Shown here: positions 1-8,162 of the stretch, one piece after another
Numbering within the stretch: position 1 is the stretch's first letter
How the letters are laid out: every line of letters starts with the position of its first letter
Origin: Lewinella sp. IMCC34183
Lineage (GTDB): Bacteria > Bacteroidota > Bacteroidia > Chitinophagales > Saprospiraceae
Length of the DNA stretch: 64,000 nucleotides
NCBI RefSeq assembly: GCF_003390915.1
Contig: NZ_QMEM01000013.1
Location: 1 to 64,000, forward strand
Reading direction: 5' to 3'
Notes under the pieces: model-generated
Seen by the model: the letters and a program-made list of their open reading frames with translations, nothing else
Database searches by the model: none
What the model was told of the DNA's origin: nothing
Made by a program: the position numbers and the translations under genes

Positions 1-790
1 TCGCGGTCCGGAACCCGGGCGTTCGCAAGGGCGGTCCTCCCGCACACTCAGGTTCTTGGGCAGTTTGTAGCCTGCGGGTAGGGTACGGAGGGCACTGGTG
101 ATTTGTGTCAGTGCCGCTGGCAGCCCGGCAGGGGCGGCCCGAATCAGTGTTATCCCGCATCGGCCCTGCGCGCCAATGCATCAGGTTTGCGGGAATCTGT
201 GGCCATCTGTGCCCGAGCGCAGCGACACGAAGTTCGACGAAGTCAATCTGTGTTAGCCGCAGGCGATCTGTGGTAAGAGCCTATCCCGCCGGGAAGACCT
301 ACTGTTCGTTCTTTTCCCTTGATAGAAAAGAACCAAAAGATCAAGCCTGTGCGTCCGCCTATTCGTGTCCCGCACCCCGAACCGGCTAAAACCTGCAAAC
401 TCGCGTCAGCGGTACCGGCTTCGATTCAGTACGCTCCCGACTACTGATGACCAGGCACCTTGATGTCCCTGACGGCTCATACAGTGCAGCTTTTTTCACG
501 CCGGTTCGCGGTCCGGAACCCGGGCGTTCGCAAGGGCGGTCCTCCCGCACACTCAGGTTCTTGGGCAGTTTGTAGCCTGCGGGTAGGGTACGGAGGGCAC
601 TGGTGATTTGTGTCAGTGCCGCTGGCAGCCCGCAGGGGCGGCCCGAATCAGTGTTATCCCGCATCGGCCCTGCGCGCCAATGCATCAGGTTTGCGGGAAT
701 CTGTGGTCATCTGTGCCCGAGCGCAGCGACACGAAGTTCGACGAAGTCAATCTGTGTTAGCCGCTGGCGATCTGTGGTAAAAACCTACCC
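1..790. repeat. Tandem long repeat block A (unit 505 bp, about 1.5 copies)
   Basis: The sequence starting at 1 recurs at 506 with a period of 505 bases and near identity until about 785, where the second copy breaks off. Large parts of the unit (for example 280-450 and 490-540) reappear as the reverse complement in the block at 8163-9260. The unit contains scattered CACAGAT/CTGTG phrases and no convincing gene. Open frames through it are not protein-like. The first copy runs off the left edge of the window. Confidence 0.9.
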
Positions 791-872
791 CGCCGTCGAC
801 GTTTCGCGCTTTTCCTCGCCAAAGCGCAAGCCGCTACACTACGCAGCCGTGGTTGACGTATTTCCGGAAACA

Positions 873-1766
873 CTAAAGTCCCAGCACCCACCCCTCGTGC
901 CCGATCACCCGCTTCTCTACCTTCGGATCCTCGCCCCACGGCCGGTCCAGCAGGGCCGTAAGTCCCCCGTTGCGCTGCTGTTCCTGGAGCCAGGCAACGT
1001 AAGTTTTCACTTGCTCCCGGTCGAGTATGTCCCTTTTTCGGCGGGGGATAGTCAGCAGGCTCGGATAGATCTCCACGTGCAGGATCATTGCACCTGCGTC
1101 CGCGCCTACCCCTCCGGGCTGTTCGAACGGCCAGATACGGGAGACCTCCCGCAGCTTTTCGTGGTCCCGGAGGGCCCGCACCCGGGGAATGCCCAGCAGG
1201 GCCTGGCTGCCCACGCTCCCGGTGTAGGCCAACTTCCAAGCGGGTTGCAGGCGCAGGTTGTGGGTTTCCACGAGGCGACGCTCGCGGAGCCAGCCCTTTT
1301 TAGTCGGTACGGGAAAGTCAAAATCGCACTTGGAGCCCAGAAAAATCCCACTCTGTCCCACCGGCACCCCCCAAAACGGGCCGCTGGGTGCCTGGATACG
1401 CTCGTTGAGGCGGGCCCCGACGAGGAAGCGGTTGTTTTCGTTCTTCGGGCCGTCCTGGATCAGCTCGCTCAGCAGGTCCCAAACGGCACGCCAGGCGGGT
1501 TTGGCCTTCAGGCGCAGCGCCTTGGCAAAGCCCTTCGGGTAGCCGAAACTGAAGTCCCAGCCTACCAAGACCCGCTGGTTACGCAGGCGTACCAATCGCT
1601 TCGTTACGTATTCGCAGCAGGCCTGGCGGGTGCGGAAATACCGGGTGCGGATCCGGCCGGCGGCGGTGGCCTCAGCGATCCAGATGGCGTCTTTGGTGGG
1701 CTTGGCCGGACTGGGCTTATTACGGGCGCTCCAGTCTACGGCTATGAAATGGTCGAAGGGGGGCAT
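873..1766 (-). CDS. DUF429-like hypothetical protein (CbiG-like annotation family)
   Basis: A 297-residue protein opening with FIAVDWSARN and containing VGWDFSFGYPKG, then NRFLVGARLNE and FWGVP. These are hallmarks of a poorly characterised family that is often labelled 'cobalamin biosynthesis protein CbiG' in other bacteria without evidence for that role. The early Asp in AVDWSA and the second in GWDFSFGYP suggest an RNase H-like fold resembling DUF429; that is inference. The open frame extends 51 codons upstream, but the family similarity begins at the Met at 1766, so I chose that start. It stands alone, next to repeat block A, 191 bp downstream of the ABC-F gene. Function unknown. Confidence 0.7.
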   Translation of the reverse strand: MPPFDHFIAVDWSARNKPSPAKPTKDAIWIAEATAAGRIRTRYFRTRQACCEYVTKRLVRLRNQRVLVGWDFSFGYPKGFAKALRLKAKPAWRAVWDLLSELIQDGPKNENNRFLVGARLNERIQAPSGPFWGVPVGQSGIFLGSKCDFDFPVPTKKGWLRERRLVETHNLRLQPAWKLAYTGSVGSQALLGIPRVRALRDHEKLREVSRIWPFEQPGGVGADAGAMILHVEIYPSLLTIPRRKRDILDREQVKTYVAWLQEQQRNGGLTALLDRPWGEDPKVEKRVIGHEGWVLGL

Positions 1767-1957
1767 GAGGGCCAAAATAGCAATTGGCGGATTACCGGGT
1801 TGTTGCCTTGATGCGTTGGCCGGCAGGCTTGCGCCACTCGCTACGCTCGGGTGTGCCCGACCAGGAGCCTCACCTACCGGAGCGAAGCAAGGGGCAAGGG
1901 GCAACTGCCAAACGGGCAACGCACCAATTCAGTAATGCAACAACTCACCAACCCTAC

Positions 1958-3592
1958 CTAAGCAACCATCTCGTAGATCCCCTCCCGCTTCTTCTCTACC
2001 TCGTCCGATTCGAGGAACTCCTCGTAGGTCAGCAGGCTGTCCACCATGCCCTTCGGGCCGATCTCGATGATGCGGTTGGCGACGGTGTTGGTGAGCTCGT
2101 GGTCGTGGCTGCTCATGATGAGGTTACCCTTGAAGTCGCGCAGCGCATTGTTCAGGGCCGTGATGGACTCCAGGTCGAGGTGGTTGGTGGGCTCGTCGAG
2201 CAGGAGGAAGTTCGGGTGGTTGAGCATGGCCTTGGACATCATGCAACGCACCTTCTCGCCCCCACTGAGGACGCTTACGTTCTTGTGCACCTCCTCACCG
2301 CCGAAGAGCATGCGCCCGAGGAAGCCGCGGATGAACTGCTCGTCCTTGTTCTGGCTGTACTGCCGCAGCCACTCGACCAGATCGAGCTGTCCGACCTCTT
2401 CGGTGAAGAAGTCATTGTTCTCGTTGGGGAGGTACTGGGCGGTAATGGTCTGCCCCCACTCGATGCTACCGCTGTCGGGCTCGCTGATGCCGGACAGCAC
2501 CTCGTAGAAGGCGGTCAGGGCGGCGGCTTCCTTGCTGACGAGGGCGATCTTATCGGGGCTGTTCATGGTGAAGCTGACGTTCTTGAACAGGACGGTGCCG
2601 TCGGGGGAGGTCTTGCTCAGGCCGGTCACTTTCAGGATCTGATCGCCGGGCTCGCGCTCGGGCTGGAAGGCGATGAAGGGGTAGCGGCGGCTGGAGGGCT
2701 TGATCTCGGTGAAGTCAAGCTTCTCCAGGGCCTTTTTGCGGCTGGTGGCCTGTTTTGACTTGGAGGCGTTGGCGGAGAAGCGCTGGATGAACTCCATCAT
2801 CTCGGCCTTCTTCTGCTCCATCTTCTTGTTCTTGTTCTGCAGCTGCTGGGCGGCGAGCTGGCTCGACTGGTACCAGAAGCTGTAGTTGCCGGTGTAGATG
2901 CTGGCCTGCTGCCGGTCGATGTCGACGATGTGGGTACAGACCATGTCGAGGAAGTAACGGTCGTGGCTCACGACGATTACCGTATTGGGGAAGTCGGCGA
3001 GGAAGTCGGCCAGCCAGTGGACGGTATGGGCGTCGAGGTCGTTCGTCGGCTCATCCAATAGCAGGATATCGGGGTTGCCGAACAGGGCCTGGGCCAGCAG
3101 CACCTTCACCTTCTCGGAGCCGTTGAGCTCCTCCATCAGCTTGTAGTGGAGGTCTTCGGTGATGCCCATGTTGGACAGCAGTTCGGCGGCGTCGGAGTCG
3201 GCCGTCCAGCCGCCCATCTCGCCGTACTGGTTCTCGAGCTCGGCGGCGCGCATCCCGTCGGCGTCGCTGGCGTCGGGATTCATATAAATGGCGTTCTTCT
3301 CCTGCTCGATGGCGTAGAGCTCTTCGTAGCCCATCTTGACGACGTCGAGCACCTGCTTGTCCTCGAAGCCGAAGTGGTTCTGGCTCAGCACCGCCATCCG
3401 GTTGCCGGGCTCGAGGCTGGCCCCGCCGCGGTTGGGGGTGAGCTCCCCCGAAAGCACCTTCAGAAAGGTCGACTTCCCGGCGCCGTTGGCCCCGATGATC
3501 CCGTAGCAGTTACCGCGCACGAAGTTCAGGTTGACCTCATTGAAGAGGACGCGTTTGCCGAATTGTACGGTCAGGTCGTTGACTGAAAGCAT
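1958..3592 (-). CDS. ABC-F family ATPase (YbiT-like), degenerate second site
   Basis: A 544-residue soluble tandem ATPase with no membrane segments, as expected for ABC-F proteins that act on the ribosome E site. Domain 1 has Walker A GANGAGKST (34-42), a signature with an altered start LNGSEK (156-161) and Walker B ILLLDEPTNDLD (about 176-187). A charged linker follows (about 240-300). Domain 2 keeps LSGGEK (442-447) and LLLDEPTNHLD (463-473), but at the expected Walker A position it reads VSKEAAALT (352-360), with no glycine-rich loop and no catalytic lysine. The overall pattern is closest to YbiT. A -7 box lies 22 bp upstream at 3614-3621. It is probably a single-gene transcript. Confidence 0.93.
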   Translation of the reverse strand: MLSVNDLTVQFGKRVLFNEVNLNFVRGNCYGIIGANGAGKSTFLKVLSGELTPNRGGASLEPGNRMAVLSQNHFGFEDKQVLDVVKMGYEELYAIEQEKNAIYMNPDASDADGMRAAELENQYGEMGGWTADSDAAELLSNMGITEDLHYKLMEELNGSEKVKVLLAQALFGNPDILLLDEPTNDLDAHTVHWLADFLADFPNTVIVVSHDRYFLDMVCTHIVDIDRQQASIYTGNYSFWYQSSQLAAQQLQNKNKKMEQKKAEMMEFIQRFSANASKSKQATSRKKALEKLDFTEIKPSSRRYPFIAFQPEREPGDQILKVTGLSKTSPDGTVLFKNVSFTMNSPDKIALVSKEAAALTAFYEVLSGISEPDSGSIEWGQTITAQYLPNENNDFFTEEVGQLDLVEWLRQYSQNKDEQFIRGFLGRMLFGGEEVHKNVSVLSGGEKVRCMMSKAMLNHPNFLLLDEPTNHLDLESITALNNALRDFKGNLIMSSHDHELTNTVANRIIEIGPKGMVDSLLTYEEFLESDEVEKKREGIYEMVA

Positions 3593-3613
3593 AGTCGTCT
3601 GATTTTAAGGGCG

Positions 3614-3621
3614 CAAAGGTA
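3614..3621 (-). promoter_or_regulatory. -7 promoter box (TACCTTTG) of the ABC-F gene
   Basis: On the minus strand this reads TACCTTTG, an exact match to the Bacteroidota -7 consensus TAnnTTTG, ending 22 bases before the ATG at 3592. I do not see a clean -33 TTG at ideal spacing. Confidence 0.6.
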
Positions 3622-3662
3622 CGAACCTCGGTACAATGCGTCTTCTGGACGCGATGTTGAAT

Positions 3663-3677
3663 GCGGCTTCCAGCCGC
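3663..3677. repeat. Dispersed 15-nt hairpin element (copy 1)
   Basis: GCGGCTTCCAGCCGC: six-base arms around a TCC loop. The same element is at 9437-9451 (opposite strand), with variants at 9462-9476, 24795-24809 and 24821-24835. It lies in the 354-bp gap 3593-3946, which otherwise holds the ABC-F promoter, another small hairpin (GCGGAGGTTTCCGC near 3715-3735) and no gene I can support. Confidence 0.6.
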
Positions 3678-3946
3678 GGCGCGGGTTCTCCCACGGAAGG
3701 CGAATTAGGCGGACGCGGAGGTTTCCGCAAGGCGGTTAATCTAGGTACATGCGGTTGTTTTACTTTCCCGGTAGGTGCGGTAAAAAACCTGTGCTAACTC
3801 TCCGGAAGTACGTGGTAAGCTGGACGGCGGAGCGCAGGTGCCAGGTCTACCCCGGGAACACCGGTCCATCGGGTACGATTCATGCCATCGTGTTCGTGCC
3901 GGAGGGGAAAGCACGGGCGGTGCGCCAACCCGGTCCCGCGTAGGGG

Positions 3947-4376
3947 ATGCCCCGGTGCCGGACACCCCCCCGGCGGAAACCCATTCGCCTAAGAAAGGTA
4001 GCCAACCAATCCTCCGCCCGTGATTACCCCCGAAGCGTGCGCCACCGGGCCGTCCGTGACACGTTGGACGTGATCGGCGGCAAATGGAAGATCATTATCC
4101 TGACCGTGCTGCGGGAACGCAATATGCAGTTCAACGCCCTCTGCCGGGAGATCGGCATCAGCCCCCGCATCCCCACCCGGGAACTGCGCGACCTGGAAAT
4201 CAACCAGCGGGTCAGCCGCACGGAGCAGGACACCCGTCCCGTGACCCTGGTGTATGCGGCTACCCCCCCACGCCGGCACCCTGGCGCCCCTCATTGCCGC
4301 GCTGGGCGACTGGGGCTACCAACACTACGAGGCCCTGAGCGGCAGCCGTCGCGCAAATGACTCGCGGCCGGAATAG
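3947..4376 (+). pseudogene. HxlR-family transcriptional regulator, frameshifted
   Basis: The core AVRDTLDVIGGKWKIIILT followed by QFNALCREIGISPRI and TRELRDLE is the HxlR/MarR-like winged helix. The frame is lost at a run of seven C at 4263-4269. Removing one C restores the expected end TPHAGTLAPLIAALGDWGYQ and a stop at 4376; the uncorrected frame runs to 4360 with nonsense residues. The conserved cysteine normally just before PVxxTLDVIGGKW is missing in this frame. The other frame from a GTG at 4020 reads ITPEAC, hinting at a second frameshift near 4040. It could be a decayed gene, a phase-variable homopolymer or a sequencing error. HxlR regulators often control a neighbouring redox enzyme, here the azoreductase 160 bp downstream. 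Confidence 0.8.
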
Positions 4377-4474
4377 GTAGTTACCTGGAGATACCCGGTT
4401 GTAGATATATAATCTTCACCCTCCCGTACAACCACTACGCCGTTGACGTGTATTCAAGCTGTACATACCATATT

Positions 4475-4488
4475 GATGTACCTACATC
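4475..4488. promoter_or_regulatory. Possible operator palindrome upstream of the azoreductase
   Basis: GATGTACCTACATC is a perfect inverted repeat with six-base arms and a 2-base centre, 48 bases upstream of the azoreductase ATG. A related TGTACATA lies at 4460-4467. HxlR-type regulators bind short dyads of this kind, so it is a candidate site for the adjacent regulator. This is inference from position only. Confidence 0.35.
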
Positions 4489-4535
4489 ATAATTCAGCCC
4501 ACCCGTTCCCGGTGCGGGTCACAAACCAGCTAAAC

Positions 4536-5132
4536 ATGAAGATTTTACACGTCATCTCCAGCCCCCGCGGCAAAGACTCCTACAGCATTCCGCTGGGCAA
4601 TTCCGTCATTGAGCACCTGCAGGCCACCGCGCCGGACAGTGACGTCACCGTCCGCGACCTGACGGCCCCGCCCTTCCCCCACCTGGAGGAGGTGCACCTG
4701 CAGTCGTTCTTCACCCCGGAAAAGGACCACACGCCCGAACAGGCGCAGGCCGTGCGCCACTCCAACGAGGCGATCGCCGAGCTCAAGGCTGCCGACGCCA
4801 TCGTGATCGACGCGCCGATGTACAACTTCGGCATCCCCTCGGTGCTGAAGTCGTGGATCGACCACATCGCCCGGGCGGGCATCACCTTCCACTACACCGA
4901 GAACGGCCCCGAGGGCCTGGTGAAGGGCAAAAAGGTTTACCTCGCCGTTGCCTCCGGCGGCGTCTACAGCGAAGGCCCCGCGGCCGGCTACGACTTTGTA
5001 GCTCCCTACCTGAAGGCTGTTCTTGGCTTCCTAGGCATGACCGACGTGACCGTCTTCCGCGTAGAGGGTACCGCCGTTCCCGACCTGAAGGATCAGGCGC
5101 TGGAGAAGGCGATGGCCAGCGTGGAGGTATAG
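4536..5132 (+). CDS. azoR: FMN-dependent NADH-azoreductase (flavodoxin-like NAD(P)H reductase)
   Basis: A 198-residue flavodoxin-fold protein. The N-terminus MKILHVISSPRGKDSYS supplies the FMN phosphate loop. APMYNFGIPSVLKSWIDHI is the AzoR signature that contacts the flavin ring, and VASGGVYSEGPAAGYDF precedes the conserved C-terminal LGFLGMTDV. The family reduces quinones and azo dyes with NAD(P)H in the cytoplasm and often protects against electrophiles. The open frame starts earlier at 4443, but homology begins at the ATG at 4536. It follows the HxlR remnant on the same strand, and a hairpin starts at its stop codon. Confidence 0.92.
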   Translation: MKILHVISSPRGKDSYSIPLGNSVIEHLQATAPDSDVTVRDLTAPPFPHLEEVHLQSFFTPEKDHTPEQAQAVRHSNEAIAELKAADAIVIDAPMYNFGIPSVLKSWIDHIARAGITFHYTENGPEGLVKGKKVYLAVASGGVYSEGPAAGYDFVAPYLKAVLGFLGMTDVTVFRVEGTAVPDLKDQALEKAMASVEV

Positions 5133-5161
5133 CCCCGGTCACGTGGATACGTGGCCGGGGC
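5132..5161 (+). terminator. Terminator-like hairpin after the azoreductase
   Basis: The arms GCCCCGG (5132-5138) and CCGGGGC (5155-5161) extend inward through CACGT/ACGTG around a GGAT loop. There is no long T tract after it, so termination efficiency is uncertain. Confidence 0.5.
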
Positions 5162-5308
5162 GCCGTTGTTTGGGAGGTTTCGCGTGCCTGCAGCAGGCCC
5201 TGTGGGTGTGGGTTTGCCGCCAGGTAGCGTAACTGGGCAAGAAGTAGCGGACCGCCAAGCCGCGCCGGACTATTTTCGGGCATCTTACCACCCTCCTATC
5301 TTCTACCC

Positions 5309-5734
5309 ATGGGCGCCTGGGACTACGGCATTTTCGACGACGACACCGCCTACGACTTCCTCGATGACATCGCGGAGGATCCGCAGGGCTTCCTCACCGC
5401 CGCCTTCGAGCGCGCGGGCCGGGCCGATTACCTCGAATACGACGACGGAGTAGCGGCCCTGGTCGCGGCCGCCTACCTCGATAACCTGCTCAGCGGCACT
5501 TCTTTCCGCAACGATAACGAGGACCTACAGGACATCACCAACGTCAACCGCTTCCGGGAGCGCTACGCCGGCCCGCCGCTCGATCACCTGGCCGCGCCGG
5601 CGGCCGCCGCGGTACGGGCCGTGCGCACCGGCGATTCGGAATTGCAGGGACTATGGGAAGAAAACGAGGAGCTGTACCCGCTGTGGGTGCGGCAGCTGGA
5701 GGAGATGGAAGCGCGGCTGGATGGAGGTGAGTGA
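5309..5734 (+). CDS. DUF4259 domain-containing protein
   Basis: A 141-residue acidic protein starting MGAWDYGIFDDDTAYDFLDD, the defining start of DUF4259 (W-D-x-G-x-F-D-x-D-x-A). The middle, AALVAAAYLDNLLSG, fits the helical middle of the family, and the end WEENEELYPLWVRQLEEME is also typical. No signal peptide or membrane segment; probably cytoplasmic. The family has no established function. It is flanked by the azoreductase terminator region (176 bp) and, 35 bp downstream, by the convergent hydrolase. A weak TATTTTCG (5271-5278) resembles a -7 box with one mismatch. Confidence 0.85.
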   Translation: MGAWDYGIFDDDTAYDFLDDIAEDPQGFLTAAFERAGRADYLEYDDGVAALVAAAYLDNLLSGTSFRNDNEDLQDITNVNRFRERYAGPPLDHLAAPAAAAVRAVRTGDSELQGLWEENEELYPLWVRQLEEMEARLDGGE

Positions 5735-5769
5735 AAGCGGGTTATCAGTATCACCTTTTTGCGCGCCCC

Positions 5770-6759
5770 TTATAGATTATACCTTTCCAAAAACCCCCGG
5801 AGCAGCGGAAACACGACCTCCGGGTTTTCGTCGGCGGTGTCGTGGCCGGCATTCGGCACGATGGCCAGCTCCTTATTGCCGGGGTGCCGTTCGGTCAGGC
5901 CGGCGAAGATGATTCTTGCCTGATCGATGCCGATGGAGTAATCGCCGTCGCCCTGGATCACGAGTACGGGGATAGCGATGTCAGCCAGCCGGTTTACCAT
6001 ATTCAGGTTATTAAAAGCGGGATCCGTGCGGAAGGCTTCGTTGACGACTCTGCCTTTGGTGAAGAAACCCTTCGCGGTCTCCAGGTCTACCCCGGCGTCG
6101 GCGAGCACCTCCTCACTGGGGGGACCGCCGTGGGAGTTAACGCGGTAGGGATTGAAATTTAATTGTCGGGGAATAGTCCGCTTAATCAGCCGCGTGGCGG
6201 CGTAGAAATCGTCGAAACTGCTTCGCTCGATGCGTTCGAGTGCTGTGATCATCCTGCGGTATTCGGCGATTTCTTTCTCGTTGCGGGTTTCCGTCAGTAA
6301 CCCACGGGCCAATTCTTTTTCCTTCTCAATCAGATTGCGGTACCCGTACGGGGCGTCGGCCACGCCCCCGTTACTGATCAGGGTGACGACCTGGGATGGG
6401 TGCTTCAGAACGTACAAAAACCCGTAGCTCGCGCCCCAGGAATCCCCCATCAGGTTGAGCCCCGGTTTGGCGTAGCGGTCAAGCAGTTGCTGTACGACCA
6501 ATTGCAGGTCGCGCAGGTACTGGGTCATGGTGAGTTGATCGGTACCGTCGATCGCGCTCGACTGACCGCAGCCGCGCTGATCCAGGTAAGCGATTAGGTA
6601 GTCGGGCTCCAAGACGTTCCGGTACCGGTGGTGTTGCAGCGTGGAGAAGCCACCCGGTCCGCCGTGGAGGTACAGGATCAACGGGCGTTGTTCGTTCCCG
6701 CATACCCGGACAAATAGTTCGGCGCTCTCTACGGGCAAGTGTAAGGATTCGTCGATCAT
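5770..6759 (-). CDS. Prolyl iminopeptidase-like alpha/beta hydrolase
   Basis: A 329-residue S33-type hydrolase. It has the oxyanion-hole motif LHGGPGG, the conserved DQRGCGQS and the nucleophile elbow GDSWGAS. The acid Asp is probably in VIQGDGDYSIG and the catalytic His is in NAGHDTADENPE. The family releases N-terminal proline or hydrolyses related amides and esters; this member's substrate is not known. The raw open frame starts 85 codons earlier in low-quality sequence. The Met at 6759 (MIDESLHLPVES) starts the recognisable fold. It is divergent from the membrane protein at 6961 (201-bp shared upstream region). Confidence 0.85.
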   Translation of the reverse strand: MIDESLHLPVESAELFVRVCGNEQRPLILYLHGGPGGFSTLQHHRYRNVLEPDYLIAYLDQRGCGQSSAIDGTDQLTMTQYLRDLQLVVQQLLDRYAKPGLNLMGDSWGASYGFLYVLKHPSQVVTLISNGGVADAPYGYRNLIEKEKELARGLLTETRNEKEIAEYRRMITALERIERSSFDDFYAATRLIKRTIPRQLNFNPYRVNSHGGPPSEEVLADAGVDLETAKGFFTKGRVVNEAFRTDPAFNNLNMVNRLADIAIPVLVIQGDGDYSIGIDQARIIFAGLTERHPGNKELAIVPNAGHDTADENPEVVFPLLRGFLERYNL

Positions 6760-6960
6760 ATTCGCGCGTCCCGGACGGATTGGTGAGACAGGGAATGTAT
6801 GGCGTCTGCCGGGAAGGATTCCCAGCCACGCTTTCCCGTAGCAGGGCAGCCGGGTACAACGCCGCCCCCCGACAGCGGTAGTACGGGAATACCTCCCCTT
6901 CCCGGTCGGCCCGGCACCCGCGCCCGCGCCGAAGTCCCGCAAAGCGCCGATCTTCAGGCC

Positions 6961-8130
6961 ATGACCCCGAGCCCCATAGCCGTAGGCATCATGCAGCTGG
7001 AAGTGGCCGGCCACTCCACGCCCGGATTGGCCCGGCTCACCCGGCGGGCCACCGAACGCTTTACGGAAGCGCTGGAACGGGAACCGCGGATCGCCATCAC
7101 CTCCCTCACCTTCGCGGGGCCGCCATTGACACCCGACGAGAACGGCTACCGCGCGCTCGACTTCGTACAGATCGGCCTCAACGAGAAGACCGAACGGCAG
7201 CTCGCCTTCCTACTCATCGTCACGGAACTGGAGATCGCCGCCGATTCGCGCTCCTACCTGCTGGCGCTGCCCTCTCAGCTGACCAACGTGGCGGTACTCT
7301 CTACCCGCCGCCTCTCGGGCCGCAGCGATCCGCAGGCCGAGAACGAGGACCTGCTGGCCCAACGACTGGCGACCCTGATGGTCCATTGCTTCGGCCGACT
7401 GCTGAACCTCGACTACCAGGCCGATCCGGCCAACTACATGCGCCACATCCACCATCCCGCCGACCTCGATGCCATGCGCCACTTCACGGACGCGCAGTAT
7501 GCCACCATGTCCGGGAACCTGCCGCGGGAGGCTAACGACGCTTATTCCGCAGGCAACCGCCTCGGCTTCTTTCTGCGACAAACGGTCCGTAACCTGCCCC
7601 GCATCCTCCGCGGGGCCTGGCGCGCTAACCCCCTGCACATCGCCACGAAATTGCCGCGGATGATCGCCACAGCGTTGTCGGCCATCGTGATTCTGATCTT
7701 CGGAGCAGAGACATGGGACTTCGCCGCCTCGGTGTCGCCGCCCCAGCTGGCTGTATTTGTCGTGGCCAGTTTTCTCGCCGCCACCTTCGTGCTGTACCGG
7801 GCCTTCTCCTTCCGGCTGGTCTCTACGCGGCAGGGCGAGATCTCCGAGAGTGCGGTGGTGACGGCCGGCGCTACCGGGCTGGCGCTCGTGCTCACGCTTT
7901 GCTGTCTGTTCGCCTTCTTTGCTCTGCTGATGTACGGGGTGGTGATCTTCGTCTTTCCGGATCCGCTGATGAGTACGTGGACCTCCGCCCGCGACGGTGC
8001 CTCCGCCGGGGCGCACTTCCGGTTGGTGCTGTTCCTGGCTTCGGTGGGCATCTTGTCGGGCTCGCTGGGCGGCTCGGCGGACTCTCGGTCGGTGGTGCGG
8101 AACGTGCTGTTTGCGGTGGATGAGACCTGA
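6961..8130 (+). CDS. Unknown membrane protein with a metzincin-like remnant
   Basis: A 389-residue protein. The first 200 residues are soluble and resemble secreted or archaemetzincin-like peptidase domains only in outline: LAFLLIVTELEIAADS, NVAVLSTRRL, then LMVHCFGRLLNLDY, where a HExxHxxGxxH zinc site would sit but the Glu and later His are missing. The second half has about five hydrophobic stretches (from IATALSAIVILIFG, through FVVASFLAATFVLY and LALVLTLCCLFAFFALLMYG, to LVLFLASVGILSGSLGG), so it is membrane-anchored. I took the ATG at 6961 (MTPSPIAVGIMQLEV); codons before it look random. No recognised family; metal-site loss is inference. Confidence 0.6.
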   Translation: MTPSPIAVGIMQLEVAGHSTPGLARLTRRATERFTEALEREPRIAITSLTFAGPPLTPDENGYRALDFVQIGLNEKTERQLAFLLIVTELEIAADSRSYLLALPSQLTNVAVLSTRRLSGRSDPQAENEDLLAQRLATLMVHCFGRLLNLDYQADPANYMRHIHHPADLDAMRHFTDAQYATMSGNLPREANDAYSAGNRLGFFLRQTVRNLPRILRGAWRANPLHIATKLPRMIATALSAIVILIFGAETWDFAASVSPPQLAVFVVASFLAATFVLYRAFSFRLVSTRQGEISESAVVTAGATGLALVLTLCCLFAFFALLMYGVVIFVFPDPLMSTWTSARDGASAGAHFRLVLFLASVGILSGSLGGSADSRSVVRNVLFAVDET

Positions 8131-8162
8131 TGCTTTCTTGTTACGCTCGGTTTGGGGGGGGC

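Noticed and set aside
603-1811. 402-codon plus-strand frame overlapping repeat block A and the DUF429-like gene
   Set aside because: It starts inside the repeat and runs antisense to a gene with conserved motifs.
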